Source: Prochlorococcus sp. AG-673-M19 (GTDB lineage Bacteria; Cyanobacteriota; Cyanobacteriia; PCC-6307; Cyanobiaceae). From it: 62,625 bases of DNA. The stretch is from assembly GCA_003211115.1 (NCBI GenBank), contig QCTP01000003.1, positions 1 to 62,625 of the forward strand. Direction: 5' to 3'. The notes beneath the pieces are model-generated. The model worked only from the letters and a program-made list of their open reading frames with translations, was not told where the DNA came from and made no database searches. Position numbers and translations under genes: made by a program. Positions 52,855-62,625 of this stretch are shown in pieces (position 1 is the first letter of the stretch; each line of letters begins with the position of its first letter).

Positions 52855-53973
52855 TTGAATGAAAAAAAAGAACTAAAGTTAATATTAGTAGCTGCTAGAA
52901 ATCATCTTTCTAGAGGGGATCTGAAATCTTTATTGTCTTATTTAGACTCTGATGACTGTGAATTTGAGATTTCTCTTCAAATTTCTGAACCAACGGAACA
53001 ACCTGAACTCCTTGAGTTACATAGATTAGTTGCTATTCCCGCTCTCATTAAAGTTTCACCTGCCCCAAAGCAAATATTTGCAGGAAGTAATATTTTTGTT
53101 CAGTTGCAGACTTGGTTACCTAGATGGAAACAGGAAGGGCTTACAAAAAATTTAGGTATTAAACTTCAACCATCTAAAATAGATTCAATTAGAACACAAA
53201 AAGAATTTCTCCTGGAGGATGAATTATTGGTGCTAAGACAGGAAAATGAGACACTTACAAAAAGAATTGAATCACAAGAAAGACTTTTAAGAATGGTTGC
53301 ACATGAATTGAGAACTCCCTTAACGGCAGCCATTCTTGCTATTCAAAGTCAAAAACTAGGTCAAATTGATATTAAAAAATTACAAGATGTTATAAAAAGA
53401 CGTTTAGAAGAAATTGAACTTTTATCCCAAGATCTACTTGAAGTTGGAACTACAAAATGGGAAGCACTCTTTAATCCTCAAAAAGTTGATTTAGGAAATA
53501 TAAGTGCCGAAGCAATTCTTGAATTAGAAAAATTTTGGAGATTTAGAAAAATAGAGATTGATACAGATATTCCTTCGGATCTCCCAAGTGTATTTGCAGA
53601 TCAAAGAAGGATGAGACAAGTATTTTTAAATTTAATTGAAAATGCTCTTAAATTTTCAGAAGATTCTGGATCAATAAAAATCACAATGATTCATAAGACA
53701 AATCAATGGGTTGAAATAACGATTTGTGACAAAGGTGCTGGAATCCCTTTAAGTGAACAAAAAAGAATATTCCTTGATAGAGTTAGACTGCCACAGACAT
53801 CTGAGGGAACTTCAGGCTTCGGGATTGGATTATCTGTTTGTAGAAGAATAGTTGAAGTACATGGAGGAAGAATATGGGTTGTATCAGAGGTTGGTGAAGG
53901 TTCGTGCTTCCATTTTACTGTTCCAGTGTGGCAAGGCCAAAACAAAGATCAACAATACTTGACGAAAGGATAG
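52855..53973 (+). CDS. sasA: circadian clock output histidine kinase SasA
   Basis: The 372-residue protein has an N-terminal KaiB-like thioredoxin domain (about 8-105, with [15 protein letters not shown] and [25 protein letters not shown]). A coiled linker, a HisKA domain with phosphoacceptor His150 ([11 protein letters not shown]) and an ATPase domain ([26 protein letters not shown]) follow. SasA binds KaiC and phosphorylates RpaA. The best start is TTG 52855, because the nearby ATG is out of frame. No kai or rpaA gene is in the window. Confidence 0.95.
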   Translation: MNEKKELKLILVAARNHLSRGDLKSLLSYLDSDDCEFEISLQISEPTEQPELLELHRLVAIPALIKVSPAPKQIFAGSNIFVQLQTWLPRWKQEGLTKNLGIKLQPSKIDSIRTQKEFLLEDELLVLRQENETLTKRIESQERLLRMVAHELRTPLTAAILAIQSQKLGQIDIKKLQDVIKRRLEEIELLSQDLLEVGTTKWEALFNPQKVDLGNISAEAILELEKFWRFRKIEIDTDIPSDLPSVFADQRRMRQVFLNLIENALKFSEDSGSIKITMIHKTNQWVEITICDKGAGIPLSEQKRIFLDRVRLPQTSEGTSGFGIGLSVCRRIVEVHGGRIWVVSEVGEGSCFHFTVPVWQGQNKDQQYLTKG

Positions 53974-54015
53974 CTTTACTCTTAATTTTTTAATAGCAGT
54001 TATGCTTAATTCCTT

Positions 54016-54088
54016 GGCCCCATCGTCTAGAGGCCTAGGACACCTCCCTTTCACGGAGGCGACAGGGGTTCGAATCCCCTTGGGGCTA
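54016..54088 (+). tRNA. tRNA-Glu (anticodon TTC)
   Basis: The sequence folds as a cloverleaf. Acceptor GGCCCCA pairs with TGGGGCT (a G-U at the first pair), with discriminator A. There is a D-arm with GAGGCCTAGGAC, anticodon stem CCTCC/GGAGG with loop CTTTCAC (anticodon TTC), and T-arm GGGGTTCGAATCCCC. CCA is not encoded. In cyanobacteria charged tRNA-Glu also feeds tetrapyrrole synthesis. Confidence 0.97.
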
Positions 54089-54119
54089 TTAATTAATTAA
54101 TTTTTAATATTTTGATTAA

Positions 54120-54656
54120 TTATTTTATTGAATATTTTGCTTGCCTATCTACCGCAATCAAATTTTCAGAAAGATCTTTTTTTAATCTTTTTTCTATCAT
54201 CCCAATTGGCATCCATTGGCAACCTTGCACTGTAAGATCATAAATTAATGAGTTTTTTGAAGTGTTTTTTATAGTTTTTATTTTCCAACTTCCTTCAAAT
54301 CTTCTGAAATCTCCCTTAATAAGACTAAAATTTAATAAACCAAGTTCTTTCTCTTCGAATAAATCGATAGTTACTTCCGCTGAAAATTTCATTCCAAGGA
54401 AGTCTTGAGCCCCAACTTGTTTTAGGTGAACATTATTTTTATTTTTATAAATTTTTTTACTAGATAAAAGATTTGGAATATAGAGATTTAGCCGGTCATA
54501 ATCAGTTAGAACATTCCAAAGAGAATCGAAAGTAGCAGATGTAGTTAACTGAGCAGCAAGCCTTCTTGTGCCTCCAGAGAGCTTCTCCATGGTCTGCTCA
54601 ATTGTTCTGTAATCATCATTTTGAGAATGATTTACTAATCCCTGAGAATTATTCAT
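54120..54656 (-). CDS. SRPBCC/START-like polyketide cyclase family protein
   Basis: The 178-residue protein has a helix-grip pattern: RRLAAQLTTSATFDSLWNVLTD is a 22-residue opening strand-helix region around 31-52. It is followed by YDRLNLYIPNLLSSKKI, VHLKQVGAQDFLG and a C-terminal long helix (IGMIEKRLKKDLSENL). The N-terminus (1-25) is polar. The family binds hydrophobic ligands such as quinones or lipids; the ligand here is unknown. It is divergent from petH across 182 nt. Confidence 0.8.
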   Translation of the reverse strand: MNNSQGLVNHSQNDDYRTIEQTMEKLSGGTRRLAAQLTTSATFDSLWNVLTDYDRLNLYIPNLLSSKKIYKNKNNVHLKQVGAQDFLGMKFSAEVTIDLFEEKELGLLNFSLIKGDFRRFEGSWKIKTIKNTSKNSLIYDLTVQGCQWMPIGMIEKRLKKDLSENLIAVDRQAKYSIK

Positions 54657-54826
54657 AAATGAATTTTTTAATTAAATAAAAAATTAATTTTGTGTAACTA
54701 TACCGACAAAATTGATAATAATTGGATTATTAAAAAATTAATACTCATATATTCCGATCTCAAAACGTAACCATTTTTATATATTACATACAATTTAGAG
54801 TACAGATTGATAATCTTTTAGTATAA

Positions 54827-55954
<1,128 letters not shown>

Positions 55955-56068
55955 TTTTTCTTAGAAAGTTTTTTTAATATTTCTATAGACTTTTTTGGTT
56001 TAGACACAAAATGTAGCTAATTGTATGAAAAAAGACGATTTTATTTATAGAAGACTTATAAAAAAAAT

Positions 56069-57592
56069 ATGCCCTCAGCTTTAAGTAATCCTCTTAGATT
56101 AGGTTTACGACAAGAAAGAGTTATTCCTCCACAATGCCTAGTTATTTTTGGAGCAAGTGGAGATCTTACACATAGGAAACTTATACCTGCCTTATTTGAA
56201 CTCTATCTACAAAGAAGGATCCCTAGTGAATTTGCTATAGTTGGATGTGCCAGAAGAGCTTGGACTGATCAAGAGTTTAATGCAAGAATGAAAGCTAAGT
56301 TGGCCAACCAAATATCTGGCAATGAAAAGGAATGGGAACAGTTTTCTAATTATCTTTTTTATGAACCAGTTGATTTGCAACAAAATGATCATGTTGTCAG
56401 GCTTTCTAAAAGATTAAATGAAATTGATAAATTACAAGCTACTCATGGAAATAAGACTTTCTATTTATCAGTATCTCCAAACTTCTACGCAAGTGGATGC
56501 AAAGCTCTTAAGGCTGCTAGATTGATAGATGATCCCAAGAAAAGTAGAGTTGTAATAGAAAAACCTTTTGGCAGAGATTATTCAAGTGCAAAAAAACTGA
56601 ATAGGATTGTTCAAAGTTGTGCGGATGAAAGTCAGATATATCGCATAGATCATTATTTAGGTAAAGAGACTGTTCAGAATATACTTGTTATGAGGTTTGC
56701 TAATACTATTTTTGAACCTATATGGAACAGGAATTATATTTCAAGTGTTCAAATAACTTCATCCGAAACGGTTGGAGTTGAAGATAGAGCTGGTTATTAT
56801 GAGAGCTCTGGAGCTTTAAGAGATATGCTCCAAAACCATTTAACTCAAATGCTTGCTGTTACAGCAATGGAGCCACCGGGTAAATTTGAGCCTGAGGCAA
56901 TAAGGAATGAAAAAGCAAAAGTTCTTCAAGCCTCAAAGCTAGCAGATGAAGATGAACCCTGGAATTGTTGTATAAGAGGTCAGTATGCAGAAGGAGGTAA
57001 TAGTCTAAAAAGACTTAAAGGTTACAGAGATGAAGATGGAGTAAATTTGAATAGTACTACAGAAACTTATATTGCTACAAAAGTTTTTATAGACAATTGG
57101 CGTTGGCAGGGAGTCCCTTTTTACTTAAGAACTGGTAAAAGGCTACCTAAAAGGTTGGGAGAGATTGTCTTAACTTTTAAAGATGTTCCAGTACATTTAT
57201 TTGAATCAACCATAATTAATCCATCTCCAAATCAGCTTATTCTTAGAATTCAACCTAATGAAGGAGCTACTTTTAAATTTGAAGTTAAATCTCCCGGCTC
57301 TGGTATGAAATCAAGACCAGTTGAGATGGAGTTCTCTTACGATGAGTCTTTTGGAGAACCTTCTGATGAAGGTTATGTAAGATTATTAGCTGATGCTATG
57401 CTTTCTGATCCTACCTTGTTTACAAGGAGCGATGAAGTAGAAGCCGCTTGGAAACTTTATACACCACTAATAGAATTGATGGAAAATGCTCCTTGGAAGT
57501 TACCTATTTATAAATATGAATCAATGACTTGGGGACCTCCTGAATCAGATCAATTACTTTCCAAAGACAATATTTTTTGGCGCAGACCTTAA
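56069..57592 (+). CDS. zwf: glucose-6-phosphate 1-dehydrogenase
   Basis: The 507-residue protein has the NADP fold VIFGASGDLTHRKL, VVIEKPFGRD, the active-site RIDHYLGKETVQN, and YYESSGALRDMLQNHLTQ. It is the first step of the oxidative pentose phosphate pathway, supplying NADPH at night. opcA follows after 7 nt and encodes its redox-linked activator, so they form an operon. Confidence 0.97.
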   Translation: MPSALSNPLRLGLRQERVIPPQCLVIFGASGDLTHRKLIPALFELYLQRRIPSEFAIVGCARRAWTDQEFNARMKAKLANQISGNEKEWEQFSNYLFYEPVDLQQNDHVVRLSKRLNEIDKLQATHGNKTFYLSVSPNFYASGCKALKAARLIDDPKKSRVVIEKPFGRDYSSAKKLNRIVQSCADESQIYRIDHYLGKETVQNILVMRFANTIFEPIWNRNYISSVQITSSETVGVEDRAGYYESSGALRDMLQNHLTQMLAVTAMEPPGKFEPEAIRNEKAKVLQASKLADEDEPWNCCIRGQYAEGGNSLKRLKGYRDEDGVNLNSTTETYIATKVFIDNWRWQGVPFYLRTGKRLPKRLGEIVLTFKDVPVHLFESTIINPSPNQLILRIQPNEGATFKFEVKSPGSGMKSRPVEMEFSYDESFGEPSDEGYVRLLADAMLSDPTLFTRSDEVEAAWKLYTPLIELMENAPWKLPIYKYESMTWGPPESDQLLSKDNIFWRRP

Positions 57593-57599
57593 CTTTATA

Positions 57600-58901
57600 A
57601 TGAAACCTCAATTAACACTTCAAGCCCCATTAGAGCTTCCTTATCAAGAAATATCTAATTATTTAAATCAATTATGGATTTCTGAAGATGAAGATAGCTC
57701 TGGAGCCAATACTTTTACCTTGATGATCTGGCAGCCAGCTTGGCTTGAACAATGTTTAGTTCAATCAGGATTAATCAATGGACCAATCACAGGAACTTTA
57801 AGTCCGGAGATTATAAAAGTTGCTAAAAATCTCATAATACAAAAAGGTCTATCACGGACTTGTTCCATAAATAGTCAAGAATTATTGACTTTATTGAAGG
57901 GAGATTTAACAAATAAAGATTATGAAGACTTCAGAGGGCAATTCTTTGAATCTTCAATAAGTACTTTAAATCCTAGAAGGTTAATTACTTTAGCTCCTAC
58001 TTTAAATAAAGAATCAGAGATAAAAACATTTGTATCTGCCTACTGTCCACTTAGTGATAATACTGTAAAACAACCTATATGTGGTGACTTAGTTGTTATA
58101 AGGGGTGATTCTAATTCTATTAATAAGAAAGGATTGAAAATTATTAATGAATTATCCATAAAAGATTTACCTACGTGGTTATGGTGGAACGGTAGCCTCG
58201 ATGAATCATCAGAAATTTTTGATTATTTTACCAATCATGGTATTAGGTTAATCATTGATACTGCTAATGGATCGCCAAAAAGATGCTTGGAAATTCTTAA
58301 TCAATCAATAAATTTAAATAAAGCTATTAATGATTTGAATTGGGTCAGACTTAAAAGTTGGAGAGAATCATTGGCAATGATTTTTGATCCCCCATCTAGG
58401 AGACCTGTTTTAGAACATATTACTGATATTGATATTGATATTGCAGGAGGTAATTTCCTTCAGGCATTATTTTTAATTTCATGGATTAGTGACAAATTAG
58501 AGTGGGTATTTTCAAAAATCGATAATAATGAGGGATTTATAAAAATAGAATTCAAAAGAAATAATGGCGAAAAAATTTTGACATCTATAAACCATTTACC
58601 TTTGGGTAATCCTAGCATTCATTCAGGGCAAGTTATTGGATTAAGGCTGATTTCCAAAATTAGTGAGGTTCAAAAAAACAATACTTGTGTAATTCTTGGA
58701 TGTGAATCTGTTGAATGTATGAGACTTGAAGCTGGAGGTATGGCTGATATGCAATTAATAGAGCAAGTAGTTCCAAATACTTTCTCTTCATCAGAATCTG
58801 ATGTAAGTAAGTTATTGGGCAGTAGTAGGGGAAATACTAGTCCACTCTTTGAAAATGCTATTAAAGTCTCATTAGAAATATTCAAAAGTTTTAATAAATA
58901 A
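57600..58901 (+). CDS. opcA: glucose-6-phosphate dehydrogenase assembly protein OpcA
   Basis: The 433-residue soluble protein begins with a short helix-strand lead (LELPYQEISNYLNQLW) and contains PTWLWWNGSLDESSEIFDYF and a C-terminal half (about 240-430) with DPPSRRPVLEHI. This is the OpcA layout. OpcA activates Zwf by promoting its oligomeric state, with thioredoxin-dependent Cys in some species. It lies 7 nt after zwf and 9 nt before cobB. Confidence 0.93.
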   Translation: MKPQLTLQAPLELPYQEISNYLNQLWISEDEDSSGANTFTLMIWQPAWLEQCLVQSGLINGPITGTLSPEIIKVAKNLIIQKGLSRTCSINSQELLTLLKGDLTNKDYEDFRGQFFESSISTLNPRRLITLAPTLNKESEIKTFVSAYCPLSDNTVKQPICGDLVVIRGDSNSINKKGLKIINELSIKDLPTWLWWNGSLDESSEIFDYFTNHGIRLIIDTANGSPKRCLEILNQSINLNKAINDLNWVRLKSWRESLAMIFDPPSRRPVLEHITDIDIDIAGGNFLQALFLISWISDKLEWVFSKIDNNEGFIKIEFKRNNGEKILTSINHLPLGNPSIHSGQVIGLRLISKISEVQKNNTCVILGCESVECMRLEAGGMADMQLIEQVVPNTFSSSESDVSKLLGSSRGNTSPLFENAIKVSLEIFKSFNK

Positions 58902-58910
58902 AATAATTCA

Positions 58911-60302
58911 ATGCCCTGTGTAATATCTTCTCCTTCAACGGATAGTGGGAAAACAACTTTATCACTGTTGATTTCTTGTTGGGCCTTTTCAAAAGGTATA
59001 AAAATACAAACTTTCAAGGTCGGTCCGGATTATCTTGATCAGCAGCAACTTAGTTCTATTGGTCAACCAATTTGTAGGAATTTAGATATTTTTTTAAGTG
59101 GTGAAGAATGGGTTCAAACGAATTTTTTTAAACATTCTTTGAAATATGAATTCTCACTAATTGAAGGAGCTATGGGTCTTTTTGATGGATTAGGTGCAAC
59201 TGCTTATTCAAGTACTGCAAATGTTGCCAAACTTCTTGATACTCCAATAATTTTTGTTGTAAATGCTAGAGGGCAAGTAGCCTCTCTTTTGCCAACTGTT
59301 AGAGGTTTTAGAGATTTTGATAATGGGTTATCAATAAAAGGAATTATATTTAATAACGTCAATTCAGATAGACATAAAAAATTAATTAGAGAAGTTTTTA
59401 AAAATGAAGATATAGAGATCCTTGGGTTTTTACCTTCTGATTCAAAAATAACAGTCAATAAATCTAATTTAGGTTTAATTTCTCCATTGGATAGTGATAA
59501 AAAAATTGATGTTGATTATTTTGCAAGTTTTGCTGAAAAAAATCTTGATGTAGTTTCTTTAATCAAATTCCTGAAATCCCCTTCAAAAACAATATTAAAT
59601 ACCTCTAGTATTAAAAATTTCAAAATAGATAAAAGGAAACCTATTGCAATAGCAGAAGATAAAATCTTTCATTTCAATTACCCTGAAACGAAGGAGTTTC
59701 TAAATGAAATAGGAATACCGCTAATTTCATGGAGCATATTTAATAATGAAGAAATTCCTCAAGAGGCTTCATCTTTAATTATTCCTGGAGGTTTTCCTGA
59801 AAAATATGCTGATCACATAAGTCAATCAGATAAAAGCTTAAAGTCATTAAGGGAATTCCGTAAAAAAGGATTTATCTATGCAGAGTGTGGTGGGATGATG
59901 ATTTTAGGAGATTTAATAAAAGATGAAAATGGCAACAATCATAAAATGAGCGGGATATTACCTTTTTCAGCAAAAAAAAGTAATTTGTCAGTAGGTTATA
60001 GATATATAAAGGGTTTAAAAAATACAGCAATAATTAAAGAAAATCAATCAATCAGAGGACATGAATTTCATTATTGGGAAGTTGAAAGTTCCTCATCAGA
60101 ATTTGATTTAAAAAAAAATGATTATCAAAACCAGTTATCATCTCCATGGAAAATTAAATCGTGGGAGACTAATTTTAAAAATGAAGGTTGGTCAGATAAA
60201 AAATTACATGCAAGTTGGATACACTTACATTTACCAAGCTGCACAGAAGCCGCAACAAATTTTGTAGATGCTACACAAGTTGATTATTCTCAATATTCCT
60301 AA
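58911..60302 (+). CDS. cobB: cobyrinic acid a,c-diamide synthase
   Basis: The 463-residue protein has an N-terminal P-loop-like domain (SSPSTDSGKTTLS, then FKVGPDYLDQQQL and EGAMGLFDG) and a C-terminal class-I glutamine amidotransferase domain with nucleophile Cys in YAECGGMMIL. It amidates the a and c side chains in cobalamin (pseudocobalamin) synthesis. The last 4 nt overlap the convergent PAP2-like gene. Also called cbiA in the anaerobic pathway, which cyanobacteria use. Confidence 0.93.
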   Translation: MPCVISSPSTDSGKTTLSLLISCWAFSKGIKIQTFKVGPDYLDQQQLSSIGQPICRNLDIFLSGEEWVQTNFFKHSLKYEFSLIEGAMGLFDGLGATAYSSTANVAKLLDTPIIFVVNARGQVASLLPTVRGFRDFDNGLSIKGIIFNNVNSDRHKKLIREVFKNEDIEILGFLPSDSKITVNKSNLGLISPLDSDKKIDVDYFASFAEKNLDVVSLIKFLKSPSKTILNTSSIKNFKIDKRKPIAIAEDKIFHFNYPETKEFLNEIGIPLISWSIFNNEEIPQEASSLIIPGGFPEKYADHISQSDKSLKSLREFRKKGFIYAECGGMMILGDLIKDENGNNHKMSGILPFSAKKSNLSVGYRYIKGLKNTAIIKENQSIRGHEFHYWEVESSSSEFDLKKNDYQNQLSSPWKIKSWETNFKNEGWSDKKLHASWIHLHLPSCTEAATNFVDATQVDYSQYS

Positions 60303-60778
60303 TTTATTATCAAATCATATATTTTGAGGGGAGAACCTATAAAAAATATTCCTGGTAATGTAATTAGCGGACCTAAAATACTTCCTACAATAACCTCAAA
60401 TTTTGTATGACCAAGAGTTTCTTTTAAATTTAATTCAGATTTAGGATCTAATTTTCTTGATAGTTTGTTTATTTCTGCAGCCTGAATTCCCGCTGATTTT
60501 CTAACCCCACTAGCGTCATACATAACAATAAGTGAAACTGCAATCGCTAATGCAAATATTGGGCTGTCAAATCCTAATTGATAGCCTATTCCTGATGTCG
60601 CACCAGTTATTAAAGCCGAATGACTTGACGGCATACCACCTGTTTCGAACATGATTCCAAATCTAATCTTTCCTGTTGAAAAGAAATTAAATATAATTTT
60701 AAAAAATTGAGCGAATAAACAAGATAATAAACTCCATAAAAAAACTGAATTATCCAAGATAGATGAAAATTCTGACAT
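60299..60778 (-). CDS. divergent PAP2-family membrane protein
   Basis: The 159-residue protein has about four hydrophobic segments and the motifs GGMPSSHSAL and MYDASGVRKSAG, characteristic of the DUF212/divergent PAP2 family related to acid phosphatase/vanadium haloperoxidase. The SSHS core of the PAP2 active site is present, but some other catalytic residues of classical PAP2 are not obvious. A lipid phosphate phosphatase role is possible. It lies 14 nt downstream of crtE, same strand. Confidence 0.85.
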   Translation of the reverse strand: MSEFSSILDNSVFLWSLLSCLFAQFFKIIFNFFSTGKIRFGIMFETGGMPSSHSALITGATSGIGYQLGFDSPIFALAIAVSLIVMYDASGVRKSAGIQAAEINKLSRKLDPKSELNLKETLGHTKFEVIVGSILGPLITLPGIFFIGSPLKIYDLIIN

Positions 60779-60792
60779 AATTTTAATACTCT

Positions 60793-61695
60793 TTACCTAT
60801 CTCTATTTGTAATGAAATCAGCTAAGGAAATTAAATTTTTTGCATCTAACCCCCAAGGCTCAATTGCTTTTTTTGCTTTATCTACTAAATCGAAGGCTCT
60901 TTTCTTTGATTCTTTCATTCCAAGTAATTTGGGATACGTAGTTTTATCTGCCAAGAGGTCCTTACCTGCTGTTTTACCAAGTTTCTCACTGCTTGAAGTT
61001 AAATCAAGGATGTCATCTATTATTTGGAATGCCAAACCAATCCCCTCTGCATATGTAGTAAGGGCTTTTAATAGTTCTTCATTAGCCCCGGCAATCATGG
61101 CTCCAGTTCTTACGCAAGCTTTTAGTAAAGCACCAGTCTTATGAAGATGAATATACTCTAGCGTTGCGAGGTCAACTTCTTTCCCTTCACATTCCAGATC
61201 AACTACTTGACCTCCAACTAGTCCGGGTGCGCCTGCTACTAGGGAAAGTTCTCCAACTACATTTAATAATCTAATTGGATCGACACCAGGGCTTCGCAAT
61301 GAAACCATTTCAAAGGCTCTTGTTAATAATGCATCCCCAGAAAGAATAGCTATTGCATCTCCATAAACTTTATGATTAGTAGGCCTACCTCTCCTTAAGT
61401 CATCATTGTCCATAGCAGGTAAATCATCATGTATTAATGACATGGTATGAATCATTTCTATGGCAACTGCTGTGGGAACGGCTAAAGAGGGCTCCCCCCC
61501 TGCGAGAGAACAAGATGCTAGACACAAAATTGGACGGATCCTTTTACCCCCAGCCAGGAGAGAATATCTCATTGATTCTCTAAGAATTTCTGGTTTCTCC
61601 GGGCCTAAGGAGAAATCAAGAGCTTCTTCAACGACATTTTTAGTGTCTTTTAAATATTTACCAAAATCTGAAATATTACCAATAACTTCGGTCAT
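60793..61695 (-). CDS. crtE: geranylgeranyl diphosphate synthase
   Basis: The 300-residue trans-prenyltransferase has the first Asp-rich motif in [17 protein letters not shown] and the second in QIIDDILD, with GGKRIRP upstream. It makes C20 GGPP for carotenoids, the chlorophyll phytyl tail and plastoquinone-type side chains. By eye it is less AT-biased than its surroundings. It lies 37 nt after folD on the same strand. Confidence 0.95.
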   Translation of the reverse strand: MTEVIGNISDFGKYLKDTKNVVEEALDFSLGPEKPEILRESMRYSLLAGGKRIRPILCLASCSLAGGEPSLAVPTAVAIEMIHTMSLIHDDLPAMDNDDLRRGRPTNHKVYGDAIAILSGDALLTRAFEMVSLRSPGVDPIRLLNVVGELSLVAGAPGLVGGQVVDLECEGKEVDLATLEYIHLHKTGALLKACVRTGAMIAGANEELLKALTTYAEGIGLAFQIIDDILDLTSSSEKLGKTAGKDLLADKTTYPKLLGMKESKKRAFDLVDKAKKAIEPWGLDAKNLISLADFITNRDR

Positions 61696-61732
61696 TTTTT
61701 ACGTTGAGTAATGTTTTTCTGCATCTTGGGCT

Positions 61733-62625
61733 TTATGGCAAGAGGTCATTAAGAGTTGATGATAAACCAAATTGTTTTTGCCAACTGAAAATAGTATTTA
61801 CTAGTAACATTGTTACTGTCATTGGGCCAACACCTCCAGGTACTGGTGTATAAGCAAATACTTTGGGGATTACATCTTCTAATAATACATCTCCACATAA
61901 TCTGGTTTTGGTTTGTTCAGAACTTGTTAATCTATGAATCCCAACATCAATAATTACAGCACCCTCTTTAACAAAACTTGAATCTATTAGGTTAGGTTTT
62001 CCTGCGGCAGCAATTAATATATCAGCTTCTTTGCAAAGTTTGTTTAGATTTAAAGTCTTTGAATGTGTCATAGTTACCGTCCCATTTAGATTTAACAACA
62101 TAAGTGACAAGGGTTTACCAACTAGGAGACTTCGTCCGATAACAACAATCCTCTTACCTTCAATTGTAATATTTTGGGATCTTAGTAGATTAATAATCCC
62201 GGCAGGTGTACAAGATCTCATTGCAGGTTCATTTTTTACTAACTTACCAATATTTTGTTCATTCAATCCATCAACATCTTTGTCTGGATTAATGTGACTT
62301 ATTAATCTTTGTTCATCAAATTTTCTTGGTATAGGAAGTTGTAATAACATTCCGTCAATATCATTATCAAGGTTTAATTTATTTATTAATTGTTCAACTT
62401 CTTTTTGCTCCTCTGTACCTTTTAGATGAAAAATGAAACTCTTAATCCCTACTCTTGAACATGCTCTTTCTTTATTCCTAACATATACGCCGCTTGCCGG
62501 ATCTTCTCCAATTCTTATTACAGCTAGTCCTGGTGGTCTTTTTGTTGAATTTATATTAGATTCAACATCTTTTTTTAATTTCTCTTCAATTTCTAAAGAT
62601 AATTTTTTACCGTCCAATTTTAATG
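61733..62625 (-). CDS. folD: methylenetetrahydrofolate dehydrogenase/cyclohydrolase (5' end cut by window)
   Basis: At least 297 residues are visible. The frame stays open past the TTG at 62617 to the window edge (codons for Leu and Lys before LDGKKLSLE), as expected if the real start, probably an ATG one or two codons further, lies just outside. Motifs are [20 protein letters not shown], the catalytic Lys in [33 protein letters not shown] and [10 protein letters not shown]. It interconverts one-carbon folates in the cytosol, including the substrate used by TrmFO. Confidence 0.96.
   Translation of the reverse strand, partial: LKLDGKKLSLEIEEKLKKDVESNINSTKRPPGLAVIRIGEDPASGVYVRNKERACSRVGIKSFIFHLKGTEEQKEVEQLINKLNLDNDIDGMLLQLPIPRKFDEQRLISHINPDKDVDGLNEQNIGKLVKNEPAMRSCTPAGIINLLRSQNITIEGKRIVVIGRSLLVGKPLSLMLLNLNGTVTMTHSKTLNLNKLCKEADILIAAAGKPNLIDSSFVKEGAVIIDVGIHRLTSSEQTKTRLCGDVLLEDVIPKVFAYTPVPGGVGPMTVTMLLVNTIFSWQKQFGLSSTLNDLLP

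Overview
This is a stretch of chromosome from a marine picocyanobacterium, almost certainly a high-light-adapted Prochlorococcus. The DNA is very AT-rich, genes are tightly packed with few spacers, and several genes point to an oxygenic phototroph: a one-helix high-light-inducible protein (hli), psbY, a psbP-like lipoprotein gene, crtH, crtE, ycf54, petH and sasA. No CRISPR array, insertion sequence, integrase, rRNA or phage structural gene was recognised. The strain cannot be named from sequence alone.

Layout. (1) Positions 1-9.4 kb look like an accessory or variable region. It holds a truncated ORF at the left edge, tiny degenerate ORFs beside a tRNA-Pro, a GC-richer gene for a three-module glycine-rich outer-membrane-like protein (946-2631), an orphan membrane protein, a TPR-sulfotransferase of genomic-island type, and two tandem porin genes whose last 1.05 kb are nearly identical. 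(2) From 9.5 to 17 kb are hli, a DUF3303-like gene, tRNA-Lys, psbY-trmFO-crtH, an atypical response regulator without its phosphoacceptor Asp, a glutaredoxin-BolA pair and plsC. (3) From 17.1 to 31.1 kb, on the plus strand, are pdxJ-ycf54-recC-(membrane methyltransferase)-recB-recD, then deaD with a hairpin just before its start codon, a small secreted protein and an ABC exporter. (4) From 31.2 to 39.4 kb are psbP, recR-lipA and a compact minus-strand block lysA-cdaA-uppS-bioB-trhO-hypothetical. (5) From 39.6 to 53.9 kb are clpC, an iron-ADH-like dehydrogenase, a hydrolase, cdsA, an Orn/Lys/Arg-type decarboxylase, a UbiB-like kinase, a RodZ-like HTH protein, malQ, prs, a CpcS-like lyase candidate and sasA. 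(6) From 54 to 62.6 kb are tRNA-Glu, petH, zwf-opcA-cobB, a divergent PAP2 protein, crtE and the edge-truncated folD.

How the genes work together. zwf and opcA form the entry to the oxidative pentose phosphate pathway, and prs draws on its ribose phosphate. petH supplies NADPH from photosynthetic electron flow. crtE and crtH serve carotenoid (and, for crtE, chlorophyll phytol) synthesis, and ycf54 serves chlorophyll ring cyclisation. recB, recC, recD and recR cover double-strand-break repair. Cofactor genes (pdxJ, lipA, bioB, cobB, folD) are scattered through the window. sasA is the output kinase of the Kai clock.

The most unusual items are the three-module protein at 946-2631, the homogenised tandem porins with divergent N-termini, the response regulator whose receiver has Ala in place of the phosphoacceptor Asp, the hairpin in front of deaD, and several long inverted repeats in the accessory region. 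Nothing here amounts to a clearly new multi-gene system; the best candidate for undescribed biology is the 946-2631 protein.
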